A stretch of 64,000 nt of DNA, from the NCBI GenBank assembly GCA_050245915.1, contig JBFWWZ010000004.1, forward strand, positions 41,765-105,764. Direction: 5' to 3'. Numbering within the stretch: the stretch's first letter is position 1; each line of letters starts with the position of its first letter. The notes under the pieces are model-generated. The model ran no database searches and was not told where the DNA came from. It was given only the letters and a program-made list of their open reading frames with translations. Position numbers and translations under genes: made by a program. Shown one piece after another: positions 15,568 to 25,195 of this stretch. Source of the DNA: JBDSKH01 sp050245915. Lineage in GTDB: Bacteria > Actinomycetota > Actinomycetes > Actinomycetales > Microbacteriaceae.

Positions 15568-17468
15568 AACGCGTCGCCGGGCGACACGTCGAATGCCGAG
15601 TAGAACACGTCGATGTTACGGACGATCTGATTGCAGCGGAACTCGTTCGGCGAATGCGGGTCGATGGAGAGCAGCCGCAGCGCCTCCTCGTCGCGCAGCT
15701 TGATCTGCCAGGCCTGCGCCCAGCTCAGGAAGAACCGCTGCGCGCCGGTCAGCCCGTCGATGACGGGCGGCTCCGCACCAGACAGCGACAGCACGTACGC
15801 CTTCCACGCGATGCCGAGACCGCCGAGGTCGCCGATGTTCTCGCCGATCGTCAGGTCGCCCTTGACGTGGTGCCCGGGCAGCTGCGCCGGCTCCAGTGCG
15901 TCGTACTGGGCGATCAGGGATGCCGTGCGGTCCTCGAATGCGGCCCGGTCCTCCGCGGTCCACCAGTCCGTGAGCCGTCCGTCGCCGTCGTACTGCGACC
16001 CCTGGTCGTCGAAGCCGTGCCCGATCTCGTGGCCGATGACCGCGCCGATCGCGCCGTAGTTGGCCGCCGCATCCCGGCTCTCGTCGAAGAAGGGGTACTG
16101 CAGGATCGCCGCAGGGAACACGATCTCGTTGAACCCGGGGTTGTAGTACGCGTTGATCGTCTGGGGGGTCATGAACCACTCGTCGCGGTCGATCGGCTTG
16201 CCGATCTTGCCGAGCTCCCGCTGGAACTCGAACTCGGTGGTCGCGCGCACGTTCGCCAGCAGGTCGTCGGGCACGATCTCGAGCGAGGAGTAGTCGCGCC
16301 ATTTCACCGGGTAGCCGATCTTGGGCGTGAACTTCGACAGCTTCTCGAGGGCGCGCTCGCGGGTGGCCGGGGTCATCCACTCGAGGGTCTCGATGCTCTC
16401 GCGGTAGGCGGCGACGAGGTGGGCGACCAGGTCATCCATGGCGGTCTTGGCGCTCGGGCTGAAGTGACGTTCGACGTAGATGCGGCCGACCGCCTCGCCC
16501 ATGCTGCCTTCGACGAGCGAGACGCCGCGCTTCCAGCGGGCGCGCAGCTCGGGCGTGCCGGTGAGGGTCTTGCCGTAGAAGTCGAAGTTGGCCTGCACGA
16601 CCTCGGCGTGCAGGTACGGCGCCGACGACCGGATGATCTGCCAGCGCAGCCAGTCCTTCCAGGCGTCGAGCCGGTCGGCGGTGAGCAGGCCGGCGAGGCC
16701 CTCGACGAAGGTGGGTTCGCGCACCACCACTTCGGCGAACGAGCCGGCCGGGACGTCGAGCGCGTCGAGCCAGGTGCCGAGGTGCTCGCCGCCGAGCGCG
16801 GCGACATCGGCCCAGTGCATCGGGTTGTAGGTCGCCTGGCTGTCGCGGGTGCGCACGTTGTCCCAGTGGTGCCCGGCGATCGCGGTCTCGAGGTCGAAGA
16901 CCCGCTGTGCCCGCTCGCCCGCCTCGCTCAGCCCCGCCATCCCGAGCATGCGCTCGAGGTGCGCGCGGTACGCCTGGCGGATCTCCGCGAACTTCTCGTC
17001 GCGGAAGTACGACTCGTCGGGCAGGCCGATGCCGCCCTGCTCGAGGAACACCAGGTAGCGCTCGGGGTCGCCGGGGTCGTTGTCGACGAACGCCTGCAGG
17101 AAGCCGCCCGACCCCTGGCGCTCGAGCCGCCCCAGTTCCCGCACGAGCGACGGGATGCTGTCGACAGCCTCGACCGCGGCGAAGTCCGGCTCGAGCGCGG
17201 TCCAGCCGCGCTGCTCGATGCGCTCCTCATCCATGAAGCTGGTGTAGAGGTCGCCGACCTTGCCGTCGTCCTCCTCGATGATCGCCCGCACCGCCTTCTC
17301 GGCCTCTTCCGCGAGCATGTAGAACGAGCCGTACCTGGCCTTGTCGCTCGGGATCTCGGTGCGCGCGATCCACCTGCCGTTCACGTGACGGAACAGGTCG
17401 TCCTGCGGGCGGACCGCCGGATCCAGTTCGTCGAGCTCGATGCCGGCGGTGAGAGGCGAGTCGGTCAT
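15531..17468 (-). CDS. M13 family zinc metallopeptidase (neprilysin/PepO-like)
   Basis: 645 residues, normal for bacterial M13. Motifs: NAYYNPGFNEIVFPAAILQYPFF, the zinc site VIGHEIGHGFDDQG (HExxH), and GENIGDLGG supplying the third zinc ligand (the family has GENxAD; here Gly-Asp, with the Asp kept). There is no signal peptide, suggesting a cytosolic endo-oligopeptidase. The ATG giving MTDSPLTAG was chosen because family proteins begin shortly before LDPAVRPQDDLFRHVNGRW. The preceding regulator gene ends 14 bp upstream. Confidence 0.9.
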   Translation of the reverse strand: MTDSPLTAGIELDELDPAVRPQDDLFRHVNGRWIARTEIPSDKARYGSFYMLAEEAEKAVRAIIEEDDGKVGDLYTSFMDEERIEQRGWTALEPDFAAVEAVDSIPSLVRELGRLERQGSGGFLQAFVDNDPGDPERYLVFLEQGGIGLPDESYFRDEKFAEIRQAYRAHLERMLGMAGLSEAGERAQRVFDLETAIAGHHWDNVRTRDSQATYNPMHWADVAALGGEHLGTWLDALDVPAGSFAEVVVREPTFVEGLAGLLTADRLDAWKDWLRWQIIRSSAPYLHAEVVQANFDFYGKTLTGTPELRARWKRGVSLVEGSMGEAVGRIYVERHFSPSAKTAMDDLVAHLVAAYRESIETLEWMTPATRERALEKLSKFTPKIGYPVKWRDYSSLEIVPDDLLANVRATTEFEFQRELGKIGKPIDRDEWFMTPQTINAYYNPGFNEIVFPAAILQYPFFDESRDAAANYGAIGAVIGHEIGHGFDDQGSQYDGDGRLTDWWTAEDRAAFEDRTASLIAQYDALEPAQLPGHHVKGDLTIGENIGDLGGLGIAWKAYVLSLSGAEPPVIDGLTGAQRFFLSWAQAWQIKLRDEEALRLLSIDPHSPNEFRCNQIVRNIDVFYSAFDVSPGDALWLDPEDRVTIW

Positions 17469-17482
17469 ACCTGCGAGCCTAA

Positions 17483-17929
17483 CTAGCGTTCCGTGCCCTT
17501 CCACCGCGCCCAGAGACGCGGCATCTCCGCCTGCAGGAACCGGAAGAACTCCGACATCTCCTGGATGCGGTCGCGGGGCCCGCCCTCCGGCAACTCGGCG
17601 AGCGCCGCGTCGAGCACCGCGACGATGTGGCCGTAGCGGTCCTGGGTGAGGGTGGCCGCGTACCAGGGGATCGGCGGGAGCGCGTAGACGTGCTTGCGCG
17701 TACCCGGAACCGTGGACGCGCGCACGAAGCCGAGCGTCTGCAGGTACCGCACGGCACCCGAGATCGCGGCGGGGCTGGCGTCGAGCTGCGCGGAGAGCTC
17801 AGCCGAGGTGAGCGCCCCCTCCGGGCTGACGGTGAGCGCCATGATGACGCGGGCAGGCATGCGCGGGAAGCCCTGCGCGGCCAGTTCGGCCGCCATCAGG
17901 GCTCCCGCGCGCTCGACCCCGTCGCTCAT
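17483..17929 (-). CDS. GbsR/MarR-type transcriptional regulator
   Basis: 148 residues with a winged helix: LTSAELSAQLDASPAAISGAVRYLQTLGFVRASTVPGTRKHVYAL. The C-terminal helices (MSEFFRFLQAEMPRLWARW) probably dimerise. It is the last gene of a three-gene operon with an ABC exporter, and its start overlaps the permease stop. It probably represses its own operon via the palindrome ahead of the ATPase gene, responding to a compound the exporter removes. Confidence 0.85.
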   Translation of the reverse strand: MSDGVERAGALMAAELAAQGFPRMPARVIMALTVSPEGALTSAELSAQLDASPAAISGAVRYLQTLGFVRASTVPGTRKHVYALPPIPWYAATLTQDRYGHIVAVLDAALAELPEGGPRDRIQEMSEFFRFLQAEMPRLWARWKGTER

Positions 17930-19529
17930 GTCGCCACGTCTCGCCGACGGAAGGCGACCGCGCCGAGAGCGACGGCCGCCAGCGCGATCGCGCCGAGCAC
18001 GATCGACGGGATCCCGTCATCGGTCGGGAGCGCCGGCACGTTCGCGATCGGGCTGAGCGCCTTCACCGCCTCCTCGTCGAGACCCAGCAGACCACCGAAC
18101 ATCCCGATGGCCGCCAGCACCCCGTAGACCCCCCAGCCCAGCGCGATCGCCGCGCGCGGCAGCAGCCCGACGAACAGGGCCGTGAGACCGACGAAGGAGA
18201 GCACCGCAGGCAGCGCGGCCACCGCCGAGCCGATCGAGAGCCAGGCATCGTCGGGGTCGTCGACCGCCGCGAAGGAGATGGCGGCGGCTGCTCCCGTCGC
18301 GACCAGCACCACCGTCACGGTCAGCGCCCCGACGAGGGTGAAGGAGAGCAGCCATGCGGAGCGGGAGCGCGGCGTCGCCAGAACCGCCTCGAGGCGGCCC
18401 TCCGCCTCCTCCTCCCGCAGACGCAGCACCGCCTGCACCCCGGCGGCGGCCGCCACGCCGGCGACGATCACGAAGACGGCGATCAGCAGCACCCTCCCCA
18501 CGTCGGACGCCGCCGTGTGCCCGAGACTCTGCAGGATCTGCTGGATCTGCGGGTTGTCGATGTTCGCGTCGGCGATCGCCCGCACGAGCGATCCGAGCGC
18601 GAGGCCGAAGAGCGCAGACCCGCCCGCCCAGGCGACCAGCGTGGGCCATTGCAGCCGCCAGGCCAACGCGAGCGGTGACGAGAACCCGGGCAGGGCACCC
18701 GCGCGACCGGAGCCCTCCGGCAGCAGGCTCGCGCCGAGCTCGCGGCGGGCGTGCACGACCAGGGCGACGACGAGCGACACGGCGGCGAGCGCCGCGATCC
18801 AGCCGACCGGCGCCCAGTCGTCCACGGTGAACGCCATCGTGTGCTGCCCCCAGCCGATCGGCGAGACGAAGCTCGGCCACGCGGGTTCCAGCGTCAGGTT
18901 CGGGATGTCGGCGCGGCCGAGCGCGTCACCCGCGGCGCGCAGCGCGTAGGCCCCCAGCACGAGCACCACCCCGGCGCCGTTCGCGGCGCGGGAGGTCGCG
19001 GTGAGCTCTCCGGCGATCATCGTCACCCCGAGGAAGGCGAGGCCGAGCAGGGCCAGCGCGACGGCGCTCAGGATGGCGCCCCCGGCATCCAGCCCGGCCG
19101 AGAGGTACCCGCCGGTGGCGAGCACGGCGAACAGCCCGTTGGCGATCAGGCCGAGCACGAGGGTCGCCAGCGGCGGCGCGAGCCGTGACACCGGGGTCGC
19201 CTGCACCAGTTCGCGACGCCCGCTCTGCTCGTCCGCGCGACCGTGCCGGGTCGCCAGGAACACGTTCATCAGCCCGATGGTCACCGCGAGGAACGCGAAC
19301 GACTGGAAGTGCACGGCCGAACCGAGCGAGTCGCCGTTCGGGATGCCGCGCAGCGCCAGGAGCGCGGGGGTCGCGAGGGCGACGCTCAGGATGCCCGCAC
19401 GGCCTTCCGCGTCGCCGTACTCGCTGACCACGGCCTGGGCTGCGACGGTGAGCAGCAGTACGGTGCCGGCGATCCAGATCGGCAGGGTGAGGCGGTCACG
19501 CCTCACCTGCTGCAGCAGGATGCGGACCA

Positions 19530-19533
<4 letters not shown>
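17926..19533 (-). CDS. ABC-2 type exporter permease
   Basis: 535 residues with about 12 hydrophobic segments in two homologous halves, resembling the large permeases annotated as exporters of polyketide antibiotics. The first segment is LPIWIAGTVLLLTVAAQAVV. The GTG start overlaps the ATPase TGA (GTGA); an ATG follows immediately and could serve instead. With the adjacent ATPase it should form a drug or lipid exporter in the cytoplasmic membrane. Confidence 0.85.
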
Positions 19534-20420
<887 letters not shown>

Positions 20421-20441
20421 GAACGGTGAGCGTACGCGTCT

Positions 20442-20457
20442 TTCACTATTTTGTGAA
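20442..20457. promoter_or_regulatory. Candidate operator of the ABC exporter operon
   Basis: TTCAC (20442-20446) and GTGAA (20453-20457) form an inverted repeat with a 6-bp AT-rich spacer. Flanks TCTT and AGA extend the symmetry with one extra T. The site is AT-rich in a GC-rich genome and lies just before the ATPase start. The cognate factor is probably the MarR/GbsR-type regulator at the end of the same operon (inference). Confidence 0.55.
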
Positions 20458-20478
20458 GATACCGAACGTCGCGCGGGC

Positions 20479-21555
20479 TCAGGATGCCGGCGCCGGCCCC
20501 GTCGTCGTCCCGATCCGCAGTTCGCTGTGCAGCGAGGCGGGCGCGTCCCCGCGTTCCGCGAGGGCCGACAGCACCGCCGCGGCCGCCAGCCGCCCCTTCT
20601 CGACGGCGGGCTGCACGAGGGTCGTCAGGATCCCCTCGATCGCCCCCTCGAGCCGCACCCCGTCGAACCCGAGCACGCTGACATCCCGCGGCACCTCGAG
20701 CCCCAGCTGCTCGGCCGCCCGGATCACCCCGACGGCCAGCAGGTCGCTCTGGGCCACGATCGCGGTCGGCCGCCCGGACGCGGGGACATCGAGCAGCTCG
20801 CGCGCCAGCCGTGCTCCCTCGTCGACACTGCTGCCGGAGGCGGAGTAGGCGACCGCGTCGGGCAGCACCTCCCGCACGCCGGCCAGTCGCTCGATGGTGG
20901 TGTGGGCGGCGGATGCGGCGAGCCGCGCCGGGGTGACCTCGCCGCGGGTGCGCGCGGAGTCGAGCGGGAGGGTGATGACGGCGACGCGGCGGTGTCCCAG
21001 CCCGCGCAGGTGCTCGGCGCCGCGCCGGCTGGCGTCGCGGTTGTCCAGGTCGATGGCGACCACGTCATCCATCGGCATCGCCTCGATCGCGACGACGGGC
21101 ACGCGGCGGCGGCGGAGCGCCGCCACGGACGGCGCGACGTCGGTGCTGCAGCCGAGCAGGATCGCCGCGTCGATCGGGGCGGCGGCGAGGTCGATGCCCG
21201 CGTCGCGGTTCGGATAGGTGGAGACGCGCGGGATGACGAGCAGCCCGAGCCGCTCGTCGCCGAGCCCGTCGCCGATGCCGTCGAGCAGCGCGAGGTTCAT
21301 CGGGTCGCGGAAGGTGTCGGCGAGCGAGTCCTCGGTGACGACGCCGATCACCCCGGTGCTGCCGCGGCGGAGCGACCGCGCAGTGGGGTCGGGTCCGGCG
21401 TAGTCGAGTTCGGCGGCTGCCGCCTGCACGCGCTCCCGCATCGCCTCGGAGACGGGCCCGCGGCCGCTGAAGACGAGCGAGGCGGTGGAGACCGAGACCC
21501 CGGCCCGCGCCGCGACCGCGGCGAGCGTGGGGCGCGTGCTTGCCCGGTCGTCCAT
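20479..21555 (-). CDS. LacI family transcriptional regulator
   Basis: 358 residues. The N-terminal HTH is PTLAAVAARAGVSVSTASLVFSGRGPVSEAMRERVQAAAAELDYAG, including the hinge helix. It is followed by a periplasmic-binding-protein-like effector domain (GVIGVVTEDSL..., SVLGFDGVRLEGAIEGILTTLVQPAVEKGRLAA). Divergent from an MFS transporter, with two overlapping 14-bp LacI-type palindromes between them. It probably represses the transporter, and possibly itself, until a small ligand binds. Confidence 0.92.
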   Translation of the reverse strand: MDDRASTRPTLAAVAARAGVSVSTASLVFSGRGPVSEAMRERVQAAAAELDYAGPDPTARSLRRGSTGVIGVVTEDSLADTFRDPMNLALLDGIGDGLGDERLGLLVIPRVSTYPNRDAGIDLAAAPIDAAILLGCSTDVAPSVAALRRRRVPVVAIEAMPMDDVVAIDLDNRDASRRGAEHLRGLGHRRVAVITLPLDSARTRGEVTPARLAASAAHTTIERLAGVREVLPDAVAYSASGSSVDEGARLARELLDVPASGRPTAIVAQSDLLAVGVIRAAEQLGLEVPRDVSVLGFDGVRLEGAIEGILTTLVQPAVEKGRLAAAAVLSALAERGDAPASLHSELRIGTTTGPAPAS

Positions 21556-21570
21556 GGAGCGCTATCGTAC

Positions 21571-21598
21571 TCGAAACGATTCGATCGAATCGATTCGA
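21571..21598. promoter_or_regulatory. Overlapping LacI-type operators
   Basis: TCGAAACGATTCGA (21571-21584) is an imperfect and TCGAATCGATTCGA (21585-21598) a perfect palindrome centred on CG or AT. GATTCGATCGAATC (21578-21591) forms a third perfect palindrome bridging them. Located between the divergent lacI-type and MFS genes. Confidence 0.85.
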
Positions 21599-21612
21599 CC
21601 CCCTTGCACCGG

Positions 21613-22857
21613 ATGAGCACCATGAGCACTGTCGCCGCCCCCGCCCGCCCCGCCTACGCCGCGGCCTGGCGCAACGCGATCTTCGTGGTCTTCGCCCTCA
21701 ACGGGATGGGCGCCTCCGCGTGGATCAGCCGCATCCCCAGCATCCGCGACCAGCTCGGGCTGACCGTCACCGAGGTCGGGATGATGCTCTTCGGCGTCTC
21801 GGTCGGGGCCATCATCGGCATGGTCCTCTCCAGTCACGTCGTGCACTGGCTCGGCGAGCGCCGGGTGATCCTGATCTTCCTCGCCGGCTGCGGGCTGTCG
21901 CTCCTGGTGGTCGGCGTCGGCGTCACCGTGCTCGGCAGCTTCGCCGTCACCATCGCCGGCTTCGCGCTCTACGGTGCCGCCACGGGCATCTGCGACGTCG
22001 GCATGAACGTCTCCGGCGCCGGCGCCGAACGCGCCAACCGGCGCAACATCATGCCCTGGTTCCACGCCTGCTGGAGCCTCGGCACGGTTGTCGGCTCCGC
22101 GATCGGGGCGGCGATGGCGTTCGCCCACGTCGACGTGCTGGTGCACCTCGGGGCGGTCGGCGTGCTGCTCATCGTGGGGGCGATCATCCTCATCCGCTGG
22201 ATCCCGACCGACGCCGCCCTCGCCGAGGAGCACGGCGCGACCGAGCCGCTCACCTTCCGCGAGCGCATGGCGATCTGGGTGAACCCGCGCACCCTGCTGA
22301 TCGGCCTGCTCGTGCTCGGGATGGCGTTCACCGAGGGCTCCGCGAACGACTGGATCGCGATCGGGTTCGTCGACGACCGCGGCTTCGACAACGGGCAGGG
22401 CGCCCTGATGTTCGGCGTCTTCACGGTCGCGATGACCATCGGACGGATCGCCGGCGTCCCGCTGCTCGACCGCTTCGGCCGGGTGCCGGTGCTGCGCGGC
22501 GCGGCACTGGCCGCGGCCGTGGGACTCGCCGTCGTCATCCTGGTGCCGGTCATTCCGATCGCGGTCGCCGGGGTGGTGCTCTGGGGTCTCGGCGCCTCAC
22601 TCGGATTCCCCGTCGGCATGTCCGCCGCGGCCGACGACCCGCGCACCGCCGCCGCCACCGTGAGTGCCGTGGCCACCGTCGGCTACGCCGCCTTCCTGAT
22701 CGGCCCCCCGCTGATCGGCTTCGTCGGCGACCACATCGGCGTACTCAACGCGCTGTGGATCGTGCTGGGCCTCATCGTCGTCGCGACGCTGTGCATCCCG
22801 GCCGCCCGCGAGCCGCAGCGGACCGCCGAGCTCGATCAGGCAGCTCAGGCGAAGTAG
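21613..22857 (+). CDS. MFS transporter (YbjJ-like)
   Basis: 414 residues with 12 predicted hydrophobic helices. It starts near NAIFVVFALNGMGASAWISRIPSIRDQLGLT, the N-terminus of the YbjJ/FucP-like MFS group. The inter-helix loops include SSHVVHWLGERRVI (motif A-like) and DRFGRVPVLRG in the second half. Placed divergently from a LacI regulator, so the substrate may be a sugar or related compound (inference). Confidence 0.88.
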   Translation: MSTMSTVAAPARPAYAAAWRNAIFVVFALNGMGASAWISRIPSIRDQLGLTVTEVGMMLFGVSVGAIIGMVLSSHVVHWLGERRVILIFLAGCGLSLLVVGVGVTVLGSFAVTIAGFALYGAATGICDVGMNVSGAGAERANRRNIMPWFHACWSLGTVVGSAIGAAMAFAHVDVLVHLGAVGVLLIVGAIILIRWIPTDAALAEEHGATEPLTFRERMAIWVNPRTLLIGLLVLGMAFTEGSANDWIAIGFVDDRGFDNGQGALMFGVFTVAMTIGRIAGVPLLDRFGRVPVLRGAALAAAVGLAVVILVPVIPIAVAGVVLWGLGASLGFPVGMSAAADDPRTAAATVSAVATVGYAAFLIGPPLIGFVGDHIGVLNALWIVLGLIVVATLCIPAAREPQRTAELDQAAQAK

Positions 22858-22918
22858 GCCCCCGCGCGCGATCCCGGCGCCCGGCATCCGGGCTCGGCCC
22901 CACCGGAGCCGGGGAGCG

Positions 22919-23005
22919 AAATGCAGGAGATTTCCCTCGCTCCCGCCGGGTCGGCCACGAAACGTGGCGTCCCACGCCGGCAGGAGGCGAGGATCTCCTG
23001 CATTT
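22919..23005. repeat. 87-bp element with inverted ends, copy 1
   Basis: Bounded by AAATGCAGGAGAT and its perfect reverse complement ATCTCCTGCATTT (13 bp). The interior contains a small hairpin (CCACGAAACGTGG). A second copy of the same length lies at 33049-33135 with 11-bp ends. It fills the gap before nucS. Non-coding; a REP/MITE-like mobile repeat is likely. Confidence 0.8.
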
Positions 23006-23038
23006 GGGACCCCGGCGAAGCGACCTAGACTCGCACCC

Positions 23039-23734
23039 GTGCGTCTCGTGGTTGCCCGCTGCTCGGTGGACTACGCCGGCCGGCTCAGCGCGCACCTGCC
23101 GCTCGCGACCCGGCTGCTCGTGCTGAAGAACGACGGCAGCGTGCTGGTGCACAGCGACTCGCTCAGCTACAAGCCGCTCAACTGGATGAGCCCTCCCGCC
23201 GTGCTGACCGTCGATGAGGCCGATGACGAGCGCGCCGCGCTCGGCGTCACCGAGCTCTGGCGGGTCATGAACCCGAAGACCTCCGACCTGCTGGTCATCT
23301 CGATCCACGAGATCCTGCACGACTCCACGCACGAGCTCGGCGTCGACCCCGGGCTGCAGAAAGACGGCGTCGAGGCCGACCTGCAGCGGCTGCTCGCGGA
23401 GCAGATCGAACTGCTCGGCGAGGGCTGCACCCTGGTGCGCCGCGAATACATGACGGCGATCGGGCCGGTCGACATCCTGGCTCGGGATGCCGCGGGCGGC
23501 TCCATCGCGGTCGAGATCAAGCGGCGGGGCGACATCGACGGCGTCGAGCAGCTGACCCGCTACCTCGAGCTGATGAACCGGGACCCGCTGCTCGCTCCGG
23601 TCGCCGGTGTCTTCGCCGCGCAGGAGATCAAGCCGCAGGCGCGCACCCTCGCGCAGGACCGCGGCATCCGGTGCCTCGTGCTCGACTACGACGCGATGCG
23701 CGGCCTCGACCGCAGCGAGAACTTCCTGTTCTAG
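23039..23734 (+). CDS. nucS: Endonuclease NucS
   Basis: Mismatch-directed endonuclease of actinobacteria that replaces MutS/MutL repair. 231 residues from a GTG start (MRLVVARCSVDYAGRLSAHLP, as in mycobacterial NucS). The N-terminal DNA-binding domain includes SYKPLNWMSPP. The RecB-like nuclease site is GPVDILARD...IAVEIKRRG with Asp145, Glu159 and Lys161. The C-terminal RSENFLF resembles the beta-clamp-binding tail, so it should interact with DnaN. Confidence 0.95.
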   Translation: MRLVVARCSVDYAGRLSAHLPLATRLLVLKNDGSVLVHSDSLSYKPLNWMSPPAVLTVDEADDERAALGVTELWRVMNPKTSDLLVISIHEILHDSTHELGVDPGLQKDGVEADLQRLLAEQIELLGEGCTLVRREYMTAIGPVDILARDAAGGSIAVEIKRRGDIDGVEQLTRYLELMNRDPLLAPVAGVFAAQEIKPQARTLAQDRGIRCLVLDYDAMRGLDRSENFLF

Positions 23735-23756
23735 CGGCACCTCGCCGCGCTCGACA

Positions 23757-24098
23757 TCAGCCGACGACGCCGGGCGTCAGCAGCAGCAGCGCCAGCACCG
23801 CGATCGCGAACCCGAGCTGCAACTGGATGACGAGTGCCGGATACCGCAGCGCCGTCCGATCGCGGCGCGCCAGCAGCGTGAACACCGCGGTGATCGCGGC
23901 GATCATGCCGAGCGCCGCGACCGCCATCGCGATCGTCACCTCGACGCCGTACGGGAACGCGGTGAGAGAGACATCGCGCGGGTTCAGCTGGTGCAGCACC
24001 GCGAGGGTCAGCGTGCCGGCGAGCACCGGCACCGGGATGGCGGACGCCGCGAGCACGAACGCCGCGGTCCTCAGACCGGTGGCACGCGGCTCCGACAC
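23757..24098 (-). CDS. Small three-helix membrane protein
   Basis: 113 residues with three hydrophobic helices and a cytoplasmic ARRDRTALRYPALVIQLQL linker before the last. The neighbouring gene ends in the same style (YRRERTLDALKLPLLLIAIQI), so the two appear to be diverged tandem paralogues. Function unknown. Confidence 0.65.
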   Translation of the reverse strand: MSEPRATGLRTAAFVLAASAIPVPVLAGTLTLAVLHQLNPRDVSLTAFPYGVEVTIAMAVAALGMIAAITAVFTLLARRDRTALRYPALVIQLQLGFAIAVLALLLLTPGVVG

Positions 24099-24105
24099 GA
24101 CGCGG

Positions 24106-24513
24106 TCAGCGCCCGCCGTTGGCGAACGCGTTGAAGATGATCGAGATCACCCCGAGAACGATCTGGATCGCGATGAGCAGCAGCGGCAGCTTGAGCGCGT
24201 CGAGGGTCCGCTCGCGGCGGTAGATCAGCACGTAGACGACGATGACGGCGAGCAGCAGCACGCCGAGCGAGCCGAAACCCCAGCCGAGGATCGGGCCGAG
24301 GTACGCGAGACCCGCCCCGGTGTCTTTGATGTCGTCGGGGTTGACGCTGTCGAGGATGCCTTCCGTGATGCGCGACACCGTCACGGGCAGGGCGAAGACC
24401 ACCGAGGAGAGCACCACGGCGATCGTGAAGAGGAGGCTGGTCGACGAACCGCGCGGCATCACCTTCTCGGGCTTGTCGGCCGGGGTGGACGGGGCGGCGG
24501 CGGTCTCGCTCAT
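24106..24513 (-). CDS. Small three-helix membrane protein, paralogue of its neighbour
   Basis: 135 residues. Soluble N-terminus (MSETAAAPSTPADKPEKVMPRG), then three hydrophobic helices. The ATG was chosen immediately after the divergent HAD promoter region; longer in-frame extensions overlap the HAD gene. Ends 7 bp before the next small membrane gene. Function unknown. Confidence 0.7.
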   Translation of the reverse strand: MSETAAAPSTPADKPEKVMPRGSSTSLLFTIAVVLSSVVFALPVTVSRITEGILDSVNPDDIKDTGAGLAYLGPILGWGFGSLGVLLLAVIVVYVLIYRRERTLDALKLPLLLIAIQIVLGVISIIFNAFANGGR

Positions 24514-24532
24514 GCCGCCTAGGCTAGTCGGG

Positions 24533-25195
24533 ATGGCCAGCCCGTACACCGCTGTGCTGTTCGATCTCGACGGGACCATCGTCGACTCGGCGCCCGGCAT
24601 CACCGCAACGCTCGCGGCGACCTTCGAGCGCATGGGACTCCCTGTGCCCAGCCCCGCCGAGCTGGTGGCATACGTGGGGCCGCCGATCCTCGACTCGTTC
24701 CGCGATCTCGCGCACTTCGACCTGGAGACCGCGCACCGCGCTCTCGACATCTACCGCGAGATCTATCTCCGCGGCGGGGTGCTCAACGCGACCGTGTATC
24801 CGGGGCTGGAACGGGTGCTCCGCGCGATCCACGACGCCGGCATCCCGTTGTCGCTCGCGACCTCGAAGCCCGAGAAGCCCGCCGCCCTGATCCTCGACCA
24901 CTACGGCCTCACGCAGTACTTCGACGAGGTGACCGGGGCCAGCGCCGACGAGGTGCGGAGCAAGAAGGCGGATGTGGTGGCCGAGGCCCTGCGCCGTCTC
25001 TATCTGCGCGACGCCGACATCTCCGCGCCGGTGATGGTCGGCGACCGCATCCACGACATCGAGGGCGCAGCGGTGCACGACGTGCCGACGATCTACGTGA
25101 CCTGGGGGTACGGGGCGCCGGCCGAGGCGGCGGGGGCGATCGCGGTCGCCGACGACGCCGACGAACTGCTCACCCTGCTCGGCCTCGGCGGCTAG
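24533..25195 (+). CDS. HAD family hydrolase (phosphoglycolate phosphatase-like)
   Basis: 220 residues. HAD motif I is VLFDLDGTIVDS with the nucleophilic aspartate, motif II is SLATSKPEKP, and motif III/IV is KKADVV...PVMVGDRIHDIEGA. The helical cap lies between motifs I and II (C1 type). Resembles Gph/PpaX-type phosphatases; the exact substrate is unknown. Its TAG shares a CTAG with the convergent flavoprotein. Confidence 0.88.
   Translation: MASPYTAVLFDLDGTIVDSAPGITATLAATFERMGLPVPSPAELVAYVGPPILDSFRDLAHFDLETAHRALDIYREIYLRGGVLNATVYPGLERVLRAIHDAGIPLSLATSKPEKPAALILDHYGLTQYFDEVTGASADEVRSKKADVVAEALRRLYLRDADISAPVMVGDRIHDIEGAAVHDVPTIYVTWGYGAPAEAAGAIAVADDADELLTLLGLGG

Noticed and set aside
15522..17486. 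Plus-strand frame over the M13 peptidase
   Set aside because: The opposite strand has HExxH and other M13 motifs.
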